Of a stretch of DNA of 64,000 nucleotides, positions 9,241 through 18,161 are shown piece by piece. Source of the DNA: JBBSAT01 sp046351235 (GTDB lineage: Bacteria; Myxococcota_A; Polyangia; Polyangiales; Sandaracinaceae); contig JAXLYV010000001.1 of assembly GCA_046351235.1 (NCBI GenBank), positions 1,922,001-1,986,000 of the forward strand, read 5' to 3'. The notes below the pieces were generated by a model. It had not been told where the DNA came from and searched no databases. It saw only the letters and a list, made by a program, of their open reading frames with translations. The translations under genes were made by a program, and so were the position numbers. How positions within the stretch are numbered: the stretch's first letter is position 1; each line of letters begins with the position of its first letter.

Positions 9241-10337
9241 TCGGAAGGAACGACGTCGCGCGCGCGACGCACGAGCTCGGCGTGCGTGGAGGTGCCCATC
9301 TTGCTCGCTGCCGACGCGAGGCGCGCCGCCACGGTCGAGGTGCTGATCCCGAGGTCGTAGGCGATCAGCTTGTTCGAGGCGCCACCCGCGAGGAGCGCCA
9401 TCACCGCGCGCTCTTGGGCCGTGAGCGACGCGGCGCGATCGATCGCACGGGCGACGGGCACGTTGGGGCGCGCGACCACGAAGCGCTTGCCGTCGGTGTC
9501 GAACACGTCGAGGAGCGAGTACTCGCCGAGCACGAGCGCGCGCCAGTGCTCGAGCACCTCCGTGGGGGACATCGATCGGTGCCGTGTGCGGAGCTGGGCG
9601 CGGACGGCCTCGCGCAAGGCCGCGAGCCCGAGGCGCGTCGCATCGTCCGCCGCATGGAGCGGCCGCGCCTCGGCGTCGAACACGGGCGCCGAGCCATCGA
9701 GGAGCGTCTCGCGCTTCACGAGCGCGCGGCGCAGGCGGAGCGCCGAGGCGAGGTGCCCGGCGATGCGCCCGAGCCACGCCGCCTGGCGCGGACCGACCGG
9801 GCGCTTGGAGAGCGTGCGACGCACGCCGAGCAGGACCACGGCCTCGCCGCTCGGGTCGAGCCCGACGACGTCGAGCGAGTCCGGGAAGGGCCCCGTGAGC
9901 TCGCGCTGCCCGGCCTCGTCCCAGATGCCTCGGCGCGCCACGCCCCCGGCGCCGGGCTCGCCGCGCAGATCGGCCGCGATCGCCTCCGCCATCGTCGCGT
10001 GGCCGTTGAGCAGTGCGCCGCGGCGATCGATCGAATAGGCGACCGGTGTCAGCTCGAGGGCCCGCCGCATCATGGGCGGCGGGAACTGGCGTATCCCCTC
10101 GAACCAGACCTTGGCCCAGCCGCCCCACTCGACCTCGCCGATGGCGCAGGGGGTGTGGATGCGCCCGTCCGCGTCGGCGAGGAACGCCGACATGCCGTGA
10201 CCGCTCGCGAGGAACGGCGTCGCTGCACTGGCGACGGCGTGGAGCCATTCGGGCTCCGCGGCGTCGAGGTCGTAAGCCCGGTCGAGCAGAGTGAGCAGGT
10301 CGGCAGGATCCCCCGACCACGCGCGCAGATCTCCCAT
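9237..10337 (-). CDS. LuxR-family transcriptional regulator, paralogue of neighbour
   Basis: The 366-residue protein has the same organisation as the 8051-9205 product: a roughly 290-residue N-terminal part beginning 'DLLTLLDRAYDLDAAEPEWL', then a LuxR HTH at about 303-355 ('LTAQERAVMALLAGGASNKL'). ATG 10337 is preferred over an upstream in-frame start because it lies 7 bases after a TAGCGT -10 and has no Shine-Dalgarno. It heads a run of three HTH genes. The N-terminal domain may bind a small molecule; not recognised. Confidence 0.87.
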   Translation of the reverse strand: MGDLRAWSGDPADLLTLLDRAYDLDAAEPEWLHAVASAATPFLASGHGMSAFLADADGRIHTPCAIGEVEWGGWAKVWFEGIRQFPPPMMRRALELTPVAYSIDRRGALLNGHATMAEAIAADLRGEPGAGGVARRGIWDEAGQRELTGPFPDSLDVVGLDPSGEAVVLLGVRRTLSKRPVGPRQAAWLGRIAGHLASALRLRRALVKRETLLDGSAPVFDAEARPLHAADDATRLGLAALREAVRAQLRTRHRSMSPTEVLEHWRALVLGEYSLLDVFDTDGKRFVVARPNVPVARAIDRAASLTAQERAVMALLAGGASNKLIAYDLGISTSTVAARLASAASKMGTSTHAELVRRARDVVPSD

Positions 10338-10344
10338 GACCCCC

Positions 10345-10350
10345 ACGCTA
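10345..10350 (-). promoter_or_regulatory. -10 element TAGCGT before the first LuxR gene
   Basis: TAGCGT on the minus strand lies 7 bases before ATG 10337; TTCTCG 17 bases further upstream is a weak -35. The gene has no Shine-Dalgarno, consistent with a leaderless transcript. Confidence 0.45.
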
Positions 10351-10398
10351 CCGAATGGCCTCGCGCGCGAGAAGCGCCGGGCCGTCCATCGAGTCAGC

Positions 10399-10797
10399 TC
10401 AGAGCGAGAAGCGACCCTCGAGCGCGAGCCCACCGCCGGTGGGCCCGAGCCAAGGCAGCGCCGTCATCGTCGCGGAGAGCAGGGAACGAGTGTGCGCGTG
10501 CACGGCGCTCGCCGAGATCCCGAGCGCGAGCGCGACCGAGAGGAGAAAGCCACCGCCGACCCCGACGAGGGCCCACGTCGCGCAGTCGCCCCCACCATAC
10601 GTGCACCCGAGACCGCCCAGCACACCGAGCGCGACACCGACCGTTCCCACGGCCGCCGAAGTTGCAGCCGCGACGTGCAGCACGATCGACGCATCGTAGT
10701 TGGGGCGCGCCGGCTCGAGGCTCTGCGCCACCCCACGCACCGGCGCGAGGAGCGCAACGAGCACGACGGCCACGACGAGCATGAGCCGCATCGTCAT
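10399..10797 (-). CDS. Small membrane protein, signal peptide and two or three TM segments
   Basis: The 132-residue protein starts with a signal-like segment (MTMRLMLVVAVVLVALLAP), then 'YDASIVLHVAAATSAAVG' and two Gly/Ala-rich hydrophobic segments around a short CTYGGGDCATW loop with two cysteines. No family recognised. The start overlaps the stop of the upstream lipoprotein gene as ATGA, so the pair is probably co-translated and may act together in the envelope. Confidence 0.7.
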   Translation of the reverse strand: MTMRLMLVVAVVLVALLAPVRGVAQSLEPARPNYDASIVLHVAAATSAAVGTVGVALGVLGGLGCTYGGGDCATWALVGVGGGFLLSVALALGISASAVHAHTRSLLSATMTALPWLGPTGGGLALEGRFSL

Positions 10798-11186
10798 CGA
10801 GAGAGCGTCCACGAGCACTGCGTGACGCCCCCGCCGAGCAGCTCGAGCGTCCCCCCGGTCGCTGGATTGCCGGTGAAGCTCGCGCGGAGAGAGAGCGGCG
10901 CCGGGGCCCCCGGAGGCATCACGGTCCCGGACCAAGCGCCCGCCGCGCTCACCGGGGAGCTACTCGTGACCGCCGTCCCGCCGCTCCCGTCGGGAAAGCT
11001 CAGCGCCACACTGCAGCCCATCTGGGCCACGTCCGCGGTCATCGTGTCGCACGAGGTGGACCCTGGAACGATGGTCGCGTCGTAGTGCCCGCTCACGTCG
11101 GGGCACGAGGCGCTCCCGCCGTTCGAGCAGCCCACCGTTGCCGCGAGCCCCGCCACCACCGCCAGCCTGCGAATCGAGCTCTTCAT
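10794..11186 (-). CDS. Small lipoprotein, paralogue of 11218-11631
   Basis: The 130-residue protein has a lipoprotein signal (lipobox near ATVGC, Cys about residue 17) and a small beta-rich domain with two further Cys pairs, beginning 'SCPDVSGHYDATIVPGS' and ending in a CSWTL strand. It aligns with the upstream neighbour over the whole mature part. ATG 11186 follows a strong GGGAGGGACGAAG leader nearly identical to that of the paralogue. Probably a lipocalin-like or small beta-barrel fold, but no function can be given. Confidence 0.8.
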   Translation of the reverse strand: MKSSIRRLAVVAGLAATVGCSNGGSASCPDVSGHYDATIVPGSTSCDTMTADVAQMGCSVALSFPDGSGGTAVTSSSPVSAAGAWSGTVMPPGAPAPLSLRASFTGNPATGGTLELLGGGVTQCSWTLSR

Positions 11187-11217
11187 CTTCGTCCCTCCCT
11201 GCGTCGCCGACGCGAGA

Positions 11218-11631
11218 TCAGTTGCTGTCGTACGCGCAGAGCGTCGAGCTGCCGTCGAGGCTCTGCTCCTGGAACTGCAGGCCACCCGACGCGAGGCGCG
11301 TGACGTTGAGGCCGATCGTGCTGCCGCCGTTCGGCGTCCAGGTCACCGTGAAGAAGCCCGCCGCACTGATCGTCGCGTTGTTGCTCGAGAGCCCACCCGG
11401 CAGATCGGCGTACACGTCGCAGCCCGACTGGTGCAGCGTGATCGTGTCTCCTTCGGCGAACGTGCACGCCGTGCCCGTGCCGGCCGCGAGCGTGTAGGCG
11501 CGCCCGAGATCCGGGCAGCTCGACGCCGCGTCGTTCCCGCCCGTCGTGCCCGCGTCACGCGCGGGCGTGGGGCTGTTGCAGGCCGAAAGACCCATCAGTG
11601 CGAGCAGACCCATCCCCAAGCTCTTGCGCAT
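11218..11631 (-). CDS. Small lipoprotein, paralogue of 10794-11186
   Basis: The 137-residue protein has the lipobox LSAC (Cys18) followed by a short DAG-rich linker and a beta-rich domain beginning 'SCPDLGRAYTLA'. The pattern of strands and cysteines (SCPD, CDVYADLPGG, terminal CAYD) matches its downstream paralogue. The ATG at 11631 has an AGGAGG Shine-Dalgarno. The spacer 11632-11898 upstream holds no other gene and no clear promoter; I see nothing else in it. Confidence 0.8.
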   Translation of the reverse strand: MRKSLGMGLLALMGLSACNSPTPARDAGTTGGNDAASSCPDLGRAYTLAAGTGTACTFAEGDTITLHQSGCDVYADLPGGLSSNNATISAAGFFTVTWTPNGGSTIGLNVTRLASGGLQFQEQSLDGSSTLCAYDSN

Positions 11632-11898
11632 CTTCGTTCCTCCTGAATCCCGACTCGCCGCGTACCAAGACGCGCGATCGCGGGCTATCCGCAGTTCGCC
11701 ACGCGACGACTGCGTACGAGCGGAACGAGCCCGGAAGCGACGCGAGAACGGGGGCGACGAGCGATCAGGCCGACGACGCGCCGGCACGCGCGACGTGACG
11801 ACGGCGACGAGCGCGCCGCGCCGTGGCGGTGCGGCAAGACGTCGCGTGCGACGCTCGACCGCAGGCGGGCCCATCACGCGCGGGCTAGACGGAGAGTC

Positions 11899-12390
11899 GT
11901 GTGCGCTCGGCTCGCGCTGCGATCGTTCGTCCTCCGCACGCTCGGCGTCGCGCTGGCGCTCGCGTTCCTCGCCGGATGTGCGACGAGCCCCTCGATCGAG
12001 GGCCGAGCGCGAGCGCTCGAGGAGCGACTGATCGCACCGTGCTGCGGGGTACAGACGCTCGACGTGCACGACTCCCCGAGCGCGCGCGAGCTCCGCGCGG
12101 AGATCCTGGAGCGACTGAGGCGCGGCGAGCCGAGCGAGCGGATCGAGGACGATCTCGCGGCGCGCTACGGCGAGCAGATCCGAGCGGTCCCGCGGGGAAG
12201 CGACCCCCGCGAGCTCACCGGCGCGAGCCTCGTGGCCGGGCTCTTGCTCTCGCTCCTGGCGCTGACGATCGCGGCGCGAGGCTGGACGCGGCGAGCGACG
12301 ACGAGACGCGCGAGCGTGCCCGAGCGCGCCTCGCCGCGCGACGCGCTCGACGATCGACTCGACGAAGAGCTCGCGGCGCTCGACGACTGA
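11899..12390 (+). CDS. ccmH: CcmH-like cytochrome c maturation protein with variant CC motif
   Basis: The 163-residue protein has a lipoprotein-type signal (LAFLAGC), a CcmH domain at about 30-95 and a C-terminal TM helix at about 108-128. CcmH normally carries LRCxxC for apocytochrome/heme thiol chemistry; here the site reads LIAPCCGVQTLDVHDS, a CC pair, followed by the family's 'RAEILERLRRGEPSERI' and 'YGEQI' segments. No other ccm genes are near, which is unusual. The start is GTG; TAGACG 7 bases upstream or GGAGAG immediately before it could each drive initiation. Confidence 0.8.
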   Translation: MCARLALRSFVLRTLGVALALAFLAGCATSPSIEGRARALEERLIAPCCGVQTLDVHDSPSARELRAEILERLRRGEPSERIEDDLAARYGEQIRAVPRGSDPRELTGASLVAGLLLSLLALTIAARGWTRRATTRRASVPERASPRDALDDRLDEELAALDD

Positions 12391-12411
12391 AGACGTCGCG
12401 CGCGCCGCCGC

Positions 12412-13383
12412 TCAGGGATCGAGATCGACGGTCGCGCGCGCGCCACCCGCGACGCCGTTCGGCGGCAGGTCGGCGGCCGTGCGCACGAGGAAGCCCTCGT
12501 AGCCGACCCAGCCCTCGAGCGCGATCCATCGCTCGGGCTCCCAGCGGAGCGGCACGGCGAACAGGAACGGGGCGACCGCGTTCGCGGGCCAGAAGCCCGA
12601 CACGTCGACCTCGGCGCGGAGCGAGAGCGCGAGGTTCACGGGCACGGTCCACGCGCGCTGCACGCCGACGCCGGCGTCGATCGCGATCGCGCCCGTGACG
12701 CCCGTGAGCGTCCCGAACTGCGAGCCGACCTGCGAGGCGCCGATCCGGAAGCCAAAGCGGAACAGACCGAAGACGTCTCCCTCGTTCGTGCGCACGCGCG
12801 TGTCGAAGCTCGCGAGGAGGCCGCCGAGATCCGAGCGCGGAAGGAACCAGAGCCCCATCCAGGGCCCGAGCGAGGGGATCGCCTCGAGCGTCGTCTGCCA
12901 GTCGTGCGGGCTGCCCCACGTGCCGAGCGCCGGCGCGTAGAGCAGTGTGCCCGTGACGTGCCAGAGATCGCACTCGCTGCGCGCGACGATCCCGGCCTCG
13001 ACGATCGGCGTCGAGCCGAGCGTGGTGTCGACCGAGTGGCGGTACGCGAGGCCGCTGGAGAGACCGAGCAAGAGCGACCAGTAGCGATCGAAGCGATGCA
13101 CGACGCCCGCGACGCGCAGCGTGCCGCCGAACAGGTCCCCGTTCGTGCCGAGCGAGAGGTCGGCCTCGAGGTCGTGGCCCGCGGCTCCGAGCGGCGCGAA
13201 CGTGCCGGCCCCGCCCGGCATCTCGGTGGCGGCGACCGAGCAGTGCCCGTCGTCGGCGAAGAGCGGATCGCGCTGGACGGAAGCGGCGCGCGCACCCTGC
13301 ACTTCCGACTGCGCGCGCGCGACCGAGGGCATCGAGACGAGCGCGAGCGCGAGCACGAGAACGGTCTCCGATCGGCGCGTCAT
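12412..13383 (-). CDS. Predicted outer-membrane beta-barrel or envelope protein
   Basis: The 323-residue protein has a signal peptide (about 1-24, ending SVARAQ) and then alternating amphipathic strands rich in Gly and aromatic residues ('VIVAR'-type strands, 'FGLFRFGFRIGA', 'WIALEGWVGYEGF'), ending in a strand-like tail. This is typical of myxobacterial porin-like proteins of unknown substrate. The start ATG overlaps the stop of the M19-like dipeptidase gene as ATGA, so the two are made together. Confidence 0.75.
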   Translation of the reverse strand: MTRRSETVLVLALALVSMPSVARAQSEVQGARAASVQRDPLFADDGHCSVAATEMPGGAGTFAPLGAAGHDLEADLSLGTNGDLFGGTLRVAGVVHRFDRYWSLLLGLSSGLAYRHSVDTTLGSTPIVEAGIVARSECDLWHVTGTLLYAPALGTWGSPHDWQTTLEAIPSLGPWMGLWFLPRSDLGGLLASFDTRVRTNEGDVFGLFRFGFRIGASQVGSQFGTLTGVTGAIAIDAGVGVQRAWTVPVNLALSLRAEVDVSGFWPANAVAPFLFAVPLRWEPERWIALEGWVGYEGFLVRTAADLPPNGVAGGARATVDLDP

Positions 13384-16157
13384 GGCGAGCACCTCGTCAT
13401 CGGCGGGCTCGGGCGCGTGCCCTCGACGCGCTCCCAGAAGCGCAGCGTCTGCTCGGCCGAGTAGTAGATGGAGTCGATCACGCGCCGCGCGACGTCGGGA
13501 TCGAGATCGGGCGACGGGTGCGCTTCGATCGTCGCGAGCACGTCGGTGAGCATCCCGTACGTGCCGAGGCCGCGGTCCTCGAGGCGCAGCGGCTGCCCGT
13601 CCACCGTCATGCGCCCGAGCGGCTCGGTGGCACACCCGTTCGCCGTGAAGTCGATCGTGCTCGGGCTCGCCTCGGCGGTCGGGAACTGCGGCGCGAGGCC
13701 GTTCATGTCGGTGCCGAAGGCGATCCGCCCCGGGTCGTCGGGCATGAATTCGGTCTGGACGGTGTCGTAGAGGTTCGCCCAGATCGAGATCGGGTCGCGG
13801 ATGGACTCCACGGTGAGCGACTCGAAGCCCGCCGTGATCGGCGGCCCATCGCCGACCATCGCGACGTCGACGCCGCAGATCTCGCCGGCGAGCGTGCCGG
13901 TCGGGAGCACCAAGTAGGTCTGCACGAGCGTGCCCGCGGGCCAGTCCCCGCGGTGATCGAGCGAGAGCCACCCCGGCGCGCAGTCGCGATCGGCGGTGTC
14001 TTCCTCGGGGATCGGCAAGGGATCGCAGCTGCAGCCGGCGCCACGGCACGCGCGCGGGCGCACGCAGACGTCGTAGCCGTCCGAGCTCGGCCCCGCGCTC
14101 GGCAGCTCGGGACCGCCGAGGACGGCGCCGATCCGGATCATGCGGGCGGTGTCGCTCCGCGGATCGGCCTCGACACGCGCGTAGAGCGCGCCGCCTCCGC
14201 TCGACCACGTGGGGCTCATCGCCGCTTCGCCCAGCACGTGCGTGACGCCGCTCGTGTCGATCACGCTCGCGCTCGCGCTCGCCATCGGCACGGCCGGGCC
14301 GCCTCCGAGGCACGTAGAGGGGACGACCTGCGTGAGGCCGACCGAGCAGAGGTCTTCGGCCCCGAAGGTGCGCAGCGTCGTGGCCGCATCGCACATCGGC
14401 GGGCCGGCGGCCTCGATCACGGGCACCGGCACGTCGAACGCGGCGAGGCAGGTGCCGTCGCTCTGGGCCGTCACGAGCGCCTGCACCGTCGTCGGCACGC
14501 TGGTGCCGCAGGGCGTCCCCGGCTGCGTGAACGAGGCCTGTGCATACCAGCGCGCGCTCGTCGCGCAGCTCGTGCCCGCGGGCGGCACCGCGCGCACCTC
14601 GACGCGCGTGATGGGCAGGCTGCTCGTCACGGGGTGCATCGTCACGGGGCGCACGCAGGTGCCGACGTCGTCGAACGCGGTCGAGCCGACGCATGCCTGC
14701 GGCTCGATGCTCGCGCTCCGCCGCACCGACGTGAGCTGGAAGAGCGTCGTCGCGCTCTCGGTGAACAGCGTCTGCTGCGCGAAGTTGCCGGCCGTCCCCA
14801 GGCCGAGGATGCCGCCGCCCGCCGTGAGGCGCTGCGCCGCTTCGTAGGAGAGGTCGCGCTCGCTGCCCATGGGACCGGTCTCCGGCCCGAAGCCGCCGTG
14901 CGAGGCGAGGAGCGGGCGGCCCACCTCGGCGGCCACGCAGAGCGCGTCGTCCGTGGAGCGCAGGCCCATGTGCGAGACGTCGACCATCACGCCGCGCTCG
15001 AGCAGCGTGCGCACGAGCGCGCGCCCTTCGTCGCTCAGGCCGCGCACGTTCACGTTCCCCATGTCGTCCCAGGCGTGCAGCGCGGGCGCGCTCGCCTCCG
15101 AGCACATGCACGTGTCCTCGTAGGCGAGGCGCTGGTACCAGTCGTAAGGGATGGGGTTCAGCTGCGCGTAGATCGGCAGCGGATCGGGCCCCGGCGCGCC
15201 GAGGATCGGGCGCGGCAGCTGGAACATCACGCGCGGCGTGCGCTCCACCTCGAAGAAGCGCAGCGGCTGCGAAGGATCGAAGAGCGAGCTCATGTAGGCG
15301 CTCTCCGAGTCGAAGATGTCGCCGTTGGCCGCCGTGCCGCCCTCCGCGTTGTCGATGAGGTGCACCGGGATCACGTGCCGAACGCCGCGCTCGACGAGGC
15401 GCATCACCGCCTCGGGCCGGAGCGAGTCCATCTCGAGCGAGAGGATCACCGCCATGCGGCCGCCCTCGATGATCGTGCGCGCGTCCTCGGCGCTCTCGGC
15501 GATCGCCATCCAGCCGCTCTGCTGTTCGACGAGCTGGCGGATCAGATCGAGCTGCGCGCCCGCGCTGTCCTCGTCGTAGCTCGCCGAAGGAAGGAAGAGG
15601 TCCGGATAGAGCGGGCCCTTGAGCAGCTGCGCGAGCACCTGGCTGTCGGTCGTGCTCGCGAAGAGCACGCGCTGCCCGCCCTCGTAGGCGCGGCGGAGCG
15701 ACGAGATCTGCATCTGTTGGTGCAGCACGTCGCGCCCATTCGGCCACGCCGACAGGTGCGCCGCCTCGGGATGCGTGGTGCCGATCGGCGCGTGCAGGTA
15801 CTGCGACTGCTGGTTGAGCAGCGCCATGATCTGCGTGTGCGCCGTGCGATCGAGCGGCGAGCTCGCGTCGCGGTGGTGCGTCTCGACGCTGCACGGCGGA
15901 TCGATCGCCGGGAGCACGTTCGGATCGACCTCGTCGACGTGCTGCAGGAGGCTGCCCCAGATCAGGCGCCGCTCGAAGGCGAGCTCGGTCGCCGGATGCG
16001 TGTGCAGATCGGCCCAGCCCCAGACCGCCGGCTCGCCGTTCAGATCGTTCGGTGTGCACGCAGCGACCGGGCCCGGGTCGGGGCTCGGGCGCGGCCCGTT
16101 CGAGCACGCGGTGATCGCGAGGCCGATCGCGAGCGCGCTAGGGAATCTCGAACGCAT
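13380..16157 (-). CDS. M19-type (renal dipeptidase-like) lipoprotein with large insertion
   Basis: The 925-residue lipoprotein (Cys18 in AITAC) has the M19 dipeptidase landmarks: a metal-site segment WADLHTHPA; 'LSLEMDSLRPEAVMRLVERG' then VRHVIPVHLIDN (bridging Glu); a VMVDVSH helix with a second His in PLLASHGGF; and a late Asp in IAFGTDMNG. Normal members are about 350-450 residues; here roughly 250 extra residues, rich in Cys pairs and beta strands, sit between the second His and the final Asp. The first motif is HxH rather than the family's usual HxD. ATG 16157 is chosen; GTG 16163 is possible. It overlaps the upstream gene's end by about 20 bases. Confidence 0.82.
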   Translation of the reverse strand: MRSRFPSALAIGLAITACSNGPRPSPDPGPVAACTPNDLNGEPAVWGWADLHTHPATELAFERRLIWGSLLQHVDEVDPNVLPAIDPPCSVETHHRDASSPLDRTAHTQIMALLNQQSQYLHAPIGTTHPEAAHLSAWPNGRDVLHQQMQISSLRRAYEGGQRVLFASTTDSQVLAQLLKGPLYPDLFLPSASYDEDSAGAQLDLIRQLVEQQSGWMAIAESAEDARTIIEGGRMAVILSLEMDSLRPEAVMRLVERGVRHVIPVHLIDNAEGGTAANGDIFDSESAYMSSLFDPSQPLRFFEVERTPRVMFQLPRPILGAPGPDPLPIYAQLNPIPYDWYQRLAYEDTCMCSEASAPALHAWDDMGNVNVRGLSDEGRALVRTLLERGVMVDVSHMGLRSTDDALCVAAEVGRPLLASHGGFGPETGPMGSERDLSYEAAQRLTAGGGILGLGTAGNFAQQTLFTESATTLFQLTSVRRSASIEPQACVGSTAFDDVGTCVRPVTMHPVTSSLPITRVEVRAVPPAGTSCATSARWYAQASFTQPGTPCGTSVPTTVQALVTAQSDGTCLAAFDVPVPVIEAAGPPMCDAATTLRTFGAEDLCSVGLTQVVPSTCLGGGPAVPMASASASVIDTSGVTHVLGEAAMSPTWSSGGGALYARVEADPRSDTARMIRIGAVLGGPELPSAGPSSDGYDVCVRPRACRGAGCSCDPLPIPEEDTADRDCAPGWLSLDHRGDWPAGTLVQTYLVLPTGTLAGEICGVDVAMVGDGPPITAGFESLTVESIRDPISIWANLYDTVQTEFMPDDPGRIAFGTDMNGLAPQFPTAEASPSTIDFTANGCATEPLGRMTVDGQPLRLEDRGLGTYGMLTDVLATIEAHPSPDLDPDVARRVIDSIYYSAEQTLRFWERVEGTRPSPPMTRCSP

Positions 16158-16800
16158 ACCCACCGCAGAGCGTCAGCGACGCGATGTCGAGGAAGTCGTC
16201 GAAGCCCGTCACCATCTGCGCGCGCACGAGCCAGCGCCCGGTGCGATCGGAGCGGATGCGCGCCTCGAGGTAGAGGCGCCAGTCCGGGCGGAGCAGCTCG
16301 TAGACCCAGGGAATGCCCGCGGCGCCGTTCGTCGTGGTGCGCGCGAAGTCGAGCGCGAGCGCGCCGCCGAGCGCGAAGGCGAAGTCGCGATCGGGATCGT
16401 GATCGCCGAAGAGATAGACGAGGTCGTACTCGACGGAGAGCCCGACCGTGCCGACGACGGCGCCGTCGGCGATCTGGCCGGCGAGGATCAGGCTGAGCAT
16501 CGTGCCGCCGCCGAACGGGCGAATGCCGACCTCTCCCGCGAGCTGCGCCGAGAGGCGCGCGTGCTCGAAGAGGTCCGGCACCGCGACGGTCGTCGAGACG
16601 GCCCCTCCGTCCGTGAACACACCGAGCCCACCGTGAAGACGAAGGACCCACGTGGGCCAATGGCCGAGGCAGTCGCTCGGATGCTGTTCGCATCGCTCGT
16701 GGGCGGAGGCCGAGGCGGGGACGAGCACCAGCGCGAGGCCGAGCGCGAGCGTGATCGACGACGTGCGGAAGCGCCCCACGAGCGCGACCCTATGTCGCAT
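16138..16800 (-). CDS. Secreted beta-barrel-like envelope protein
   Basis: The 220-residue protein has a signal peptide (about 1-32, ending ASASAHE) and a mature part with a short CEQHPSDCLGHW Cys loop followed by repeated amphipathic strands ('LSVEYDLVYLFGDH', 'WRLYLEARIRSDR'), ending FEIP. It resembles small outer-membrane barrels. It is first in a tight three-gene cluster with the M19-like lipoprotein and the 323-residue barrel. Its start lies 43 bases from the divergent esterase-like gene. Confidence 0.75.
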   Translation of the reverse strand: MRHRVALVGRFRTSSITLALGLALVLVPASASAHERCEQHPSDCLGHWPTWVLRLHGGLGVFTDGGAVSTTVAVPDLFEHARLSAQLAGEVGIRPFGGGTMLSLILAGQIADGAVVGTVGLSVEYDLVYLFGDHDPDRDFAFALGGALALDFARTTTNGAAGIPWVYELLRPDWRLYLEARIRSDRTGRWLVRAQMVTGFDDFLDIASLTLCGGYAFEIP

Positions 16801-16830
16801 CGCCGCGCGGCGCGAGAAAACGCGCGACGC

Positions 16831-16836
16831 TACGCT
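16831..16836 (+). promoter_or_regulatory. -10 element TACGCT before the esterase-like gene
   Basis: TACGCT ends 6 bases before the GTG at 16843, with no Shine-Dalgarno in between; this supports GTG 16843 as start and a leaderless message. Confidence 0.45.
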
Positions 16837-16842
16837 CCCGAC

Positions 16843-18144
16843 GTGGGCCTCGCGCGCGCACGTGATCTCGTCCTCGTCGTGGTCGCAGGTCTGGCGGTCG
16901 CATGCGGTGCGCCGCCGCGTGCCGCGCCCGTTTCCGCTCGGCCTCCTGCACGCGTGGAGCTCCGCAGCATCGACCCCACGGACCGAGACTTCGCCGACCT
17001 CGCGCCCTTCGCCGAGCGCCTGCGCGGCGTGCGCGTCGTGATCCTCGCCGAGCCGCGACACGCCGACGCCGATGCGATCCTCTCTCGCGCGCGCCTCGTC
17101 GTCTGGCTCCACGAGGCGCTCGGCTTCGACGTGCTCGCGTGGGAGGCGAGCCTCTTCGGAATGAGCCAGCTCGACGAGGCGCTGGGCGACCCGGCGCGCG
17201 CCGGCGAGGACGTGCGCGGGCTCGGCTTTCCGCGCCTCGCCGCGGGCCTGCGCGAGACGCGCAGCGTGCTCGACTACGCCCGCGCCACGCGCACGACCGA
17301 GCATCCGCTCCACGTGCTCGGCTTCGATCCCAACTTCAACGCGGCCGGCGAGCTCGATCGCTATCGGCTCTGGCTCGACGCGCGCGCGGAGGCGGCCGGC
17401 GTCCTCGACGACGCACAGCGGGCGGCGCTCGAGACGGCCTTCGAGCGCTTTCCGAAGACCTCGCGCTTCGCGCCCTTGAGCCCCGAGGATCGCGCGCACG
17501 ATCGCGCCGGATTCGCGGCGCTCCGGGCCCGTCTCGCCGCGCTCGGCCGAGCCGAGGATGCGCTCGTGCTGCGCACGCTCGACGACGTGGACGCCCTCTA
17601 TCGCTGGCACGAGGCCGTCGGCGCCGATCGCTCGACGACGATCCCGTGGGACGAGCACGTCGCGCTGAACGACGTGCGCGACCAGGCGATGGCCGAGGAC
17701 GTGCTCTGGCAGCTCGAGCGCGCGCCCGGACGGCGCGTGATCGTCTGGGTCGCGTGCACGCACGCCTCGCGCGCGGCCGCCGAGCTCGACCCGAGCGGCA
17801 CGGCGGTCGCGCCGACGGCGCTCGAAGGCTTCGTGCCGATGGGCGAGCACCTCTCTCGCGCGCTCGGCGCGGAGCTCTACGTGATCGCGGCGACCGCGCT
17901 CGAGGGAGAGGTCGGCTCGCCGAACGGCCCGGTCGCGATCGGCCCCGCCCCGGAAGGAAGCCTCGAGGCACGCCTCGCCGCCGAAGGCGCGCGCTGGACG
18001 CTGCTCGACCTGCACGACGACGCGGCGGCGGCCGAGCCGACGCGCGCGATGTTCGTGGGCTACGAGCCGATGCGCGCCCGCTGGGCACACGTCTACGACG
18101 GCGCTCTGTTCCTGCGCACGATGCACCCCGCCACGCCGGAGTGA
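16843..18144 (+). CDS. Erythromycin esterase-like lipoprotein
   Basis: The 433-residue protein starts with a lipoprotein signal (lipobox LAVAC, Cys about 20). The mature part follows the erythromycin esterase-like/TiaA-PvuII fold: 'VVILAEPRHADADAI' corresponds to the GExxHG region, 'FDVLAWEAS' follows, then 'LHVLGFDPNF', and a late 'VIVWVACTHASR' segment. Catalytic Glu/His positions appear kept. Most such proteins have unknown substrates, so macrolide resistance should not be assumed. An ATG at 16792 is in frame, but GTG 16843 gives the lipoprotein signal and sits after a -10 element. Confidence 0.8.
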   Translation: MGLARARDLVLVVVAGLAVACGAPPRAAPVSARPPARVELRSIDPTDRDFADLAPFAERLRGVRVVILAEPRHADADAILSRARLVVWLHEALGFDVLAWEASLFGMSQLDEALGDPARAGEDVRGLGFPRLAAGLRETRSVLDYARATRTTEHPLHVLGFDPNFNAAGELDRYRLWLDARAEAAGVLDDAQRAALETAFERFPKTSRFAPLSPEDRAHDRAGFAALRARLAALGRAEDALVLRTLDDVDALYRWHEAVGADRSTTIPWDEHVALNDVRDQAMAEDVLWQLERAPGRRVIVWVACTHASRAAAELDPSGTAVAPTALEGFVPMGEHLSRALGAELYVIAATALEGEVGSPNGPVAIGPAPEGSLEARLAAEGARWTLLDLHDDAAAAEPTRAMFVGYEPMRARWAHVYDGALFLRTMHPATPE

Positions 18145-18161
18145 GGCGGCACGCCCGCGCC

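Noticed and set aside
13518..16496. 992-codon open frame on the plus strand
   Set aside because: Antisense to the M19-like lipoprotein; composition is Arg/Glu/His/Ala without motifs.
16843..18144. Macrolide resistance gene
   Set aside because: The fold resembles erythromycin esterase, but it is a lipoprotein and the family includes many enzymes of unknown substrate.
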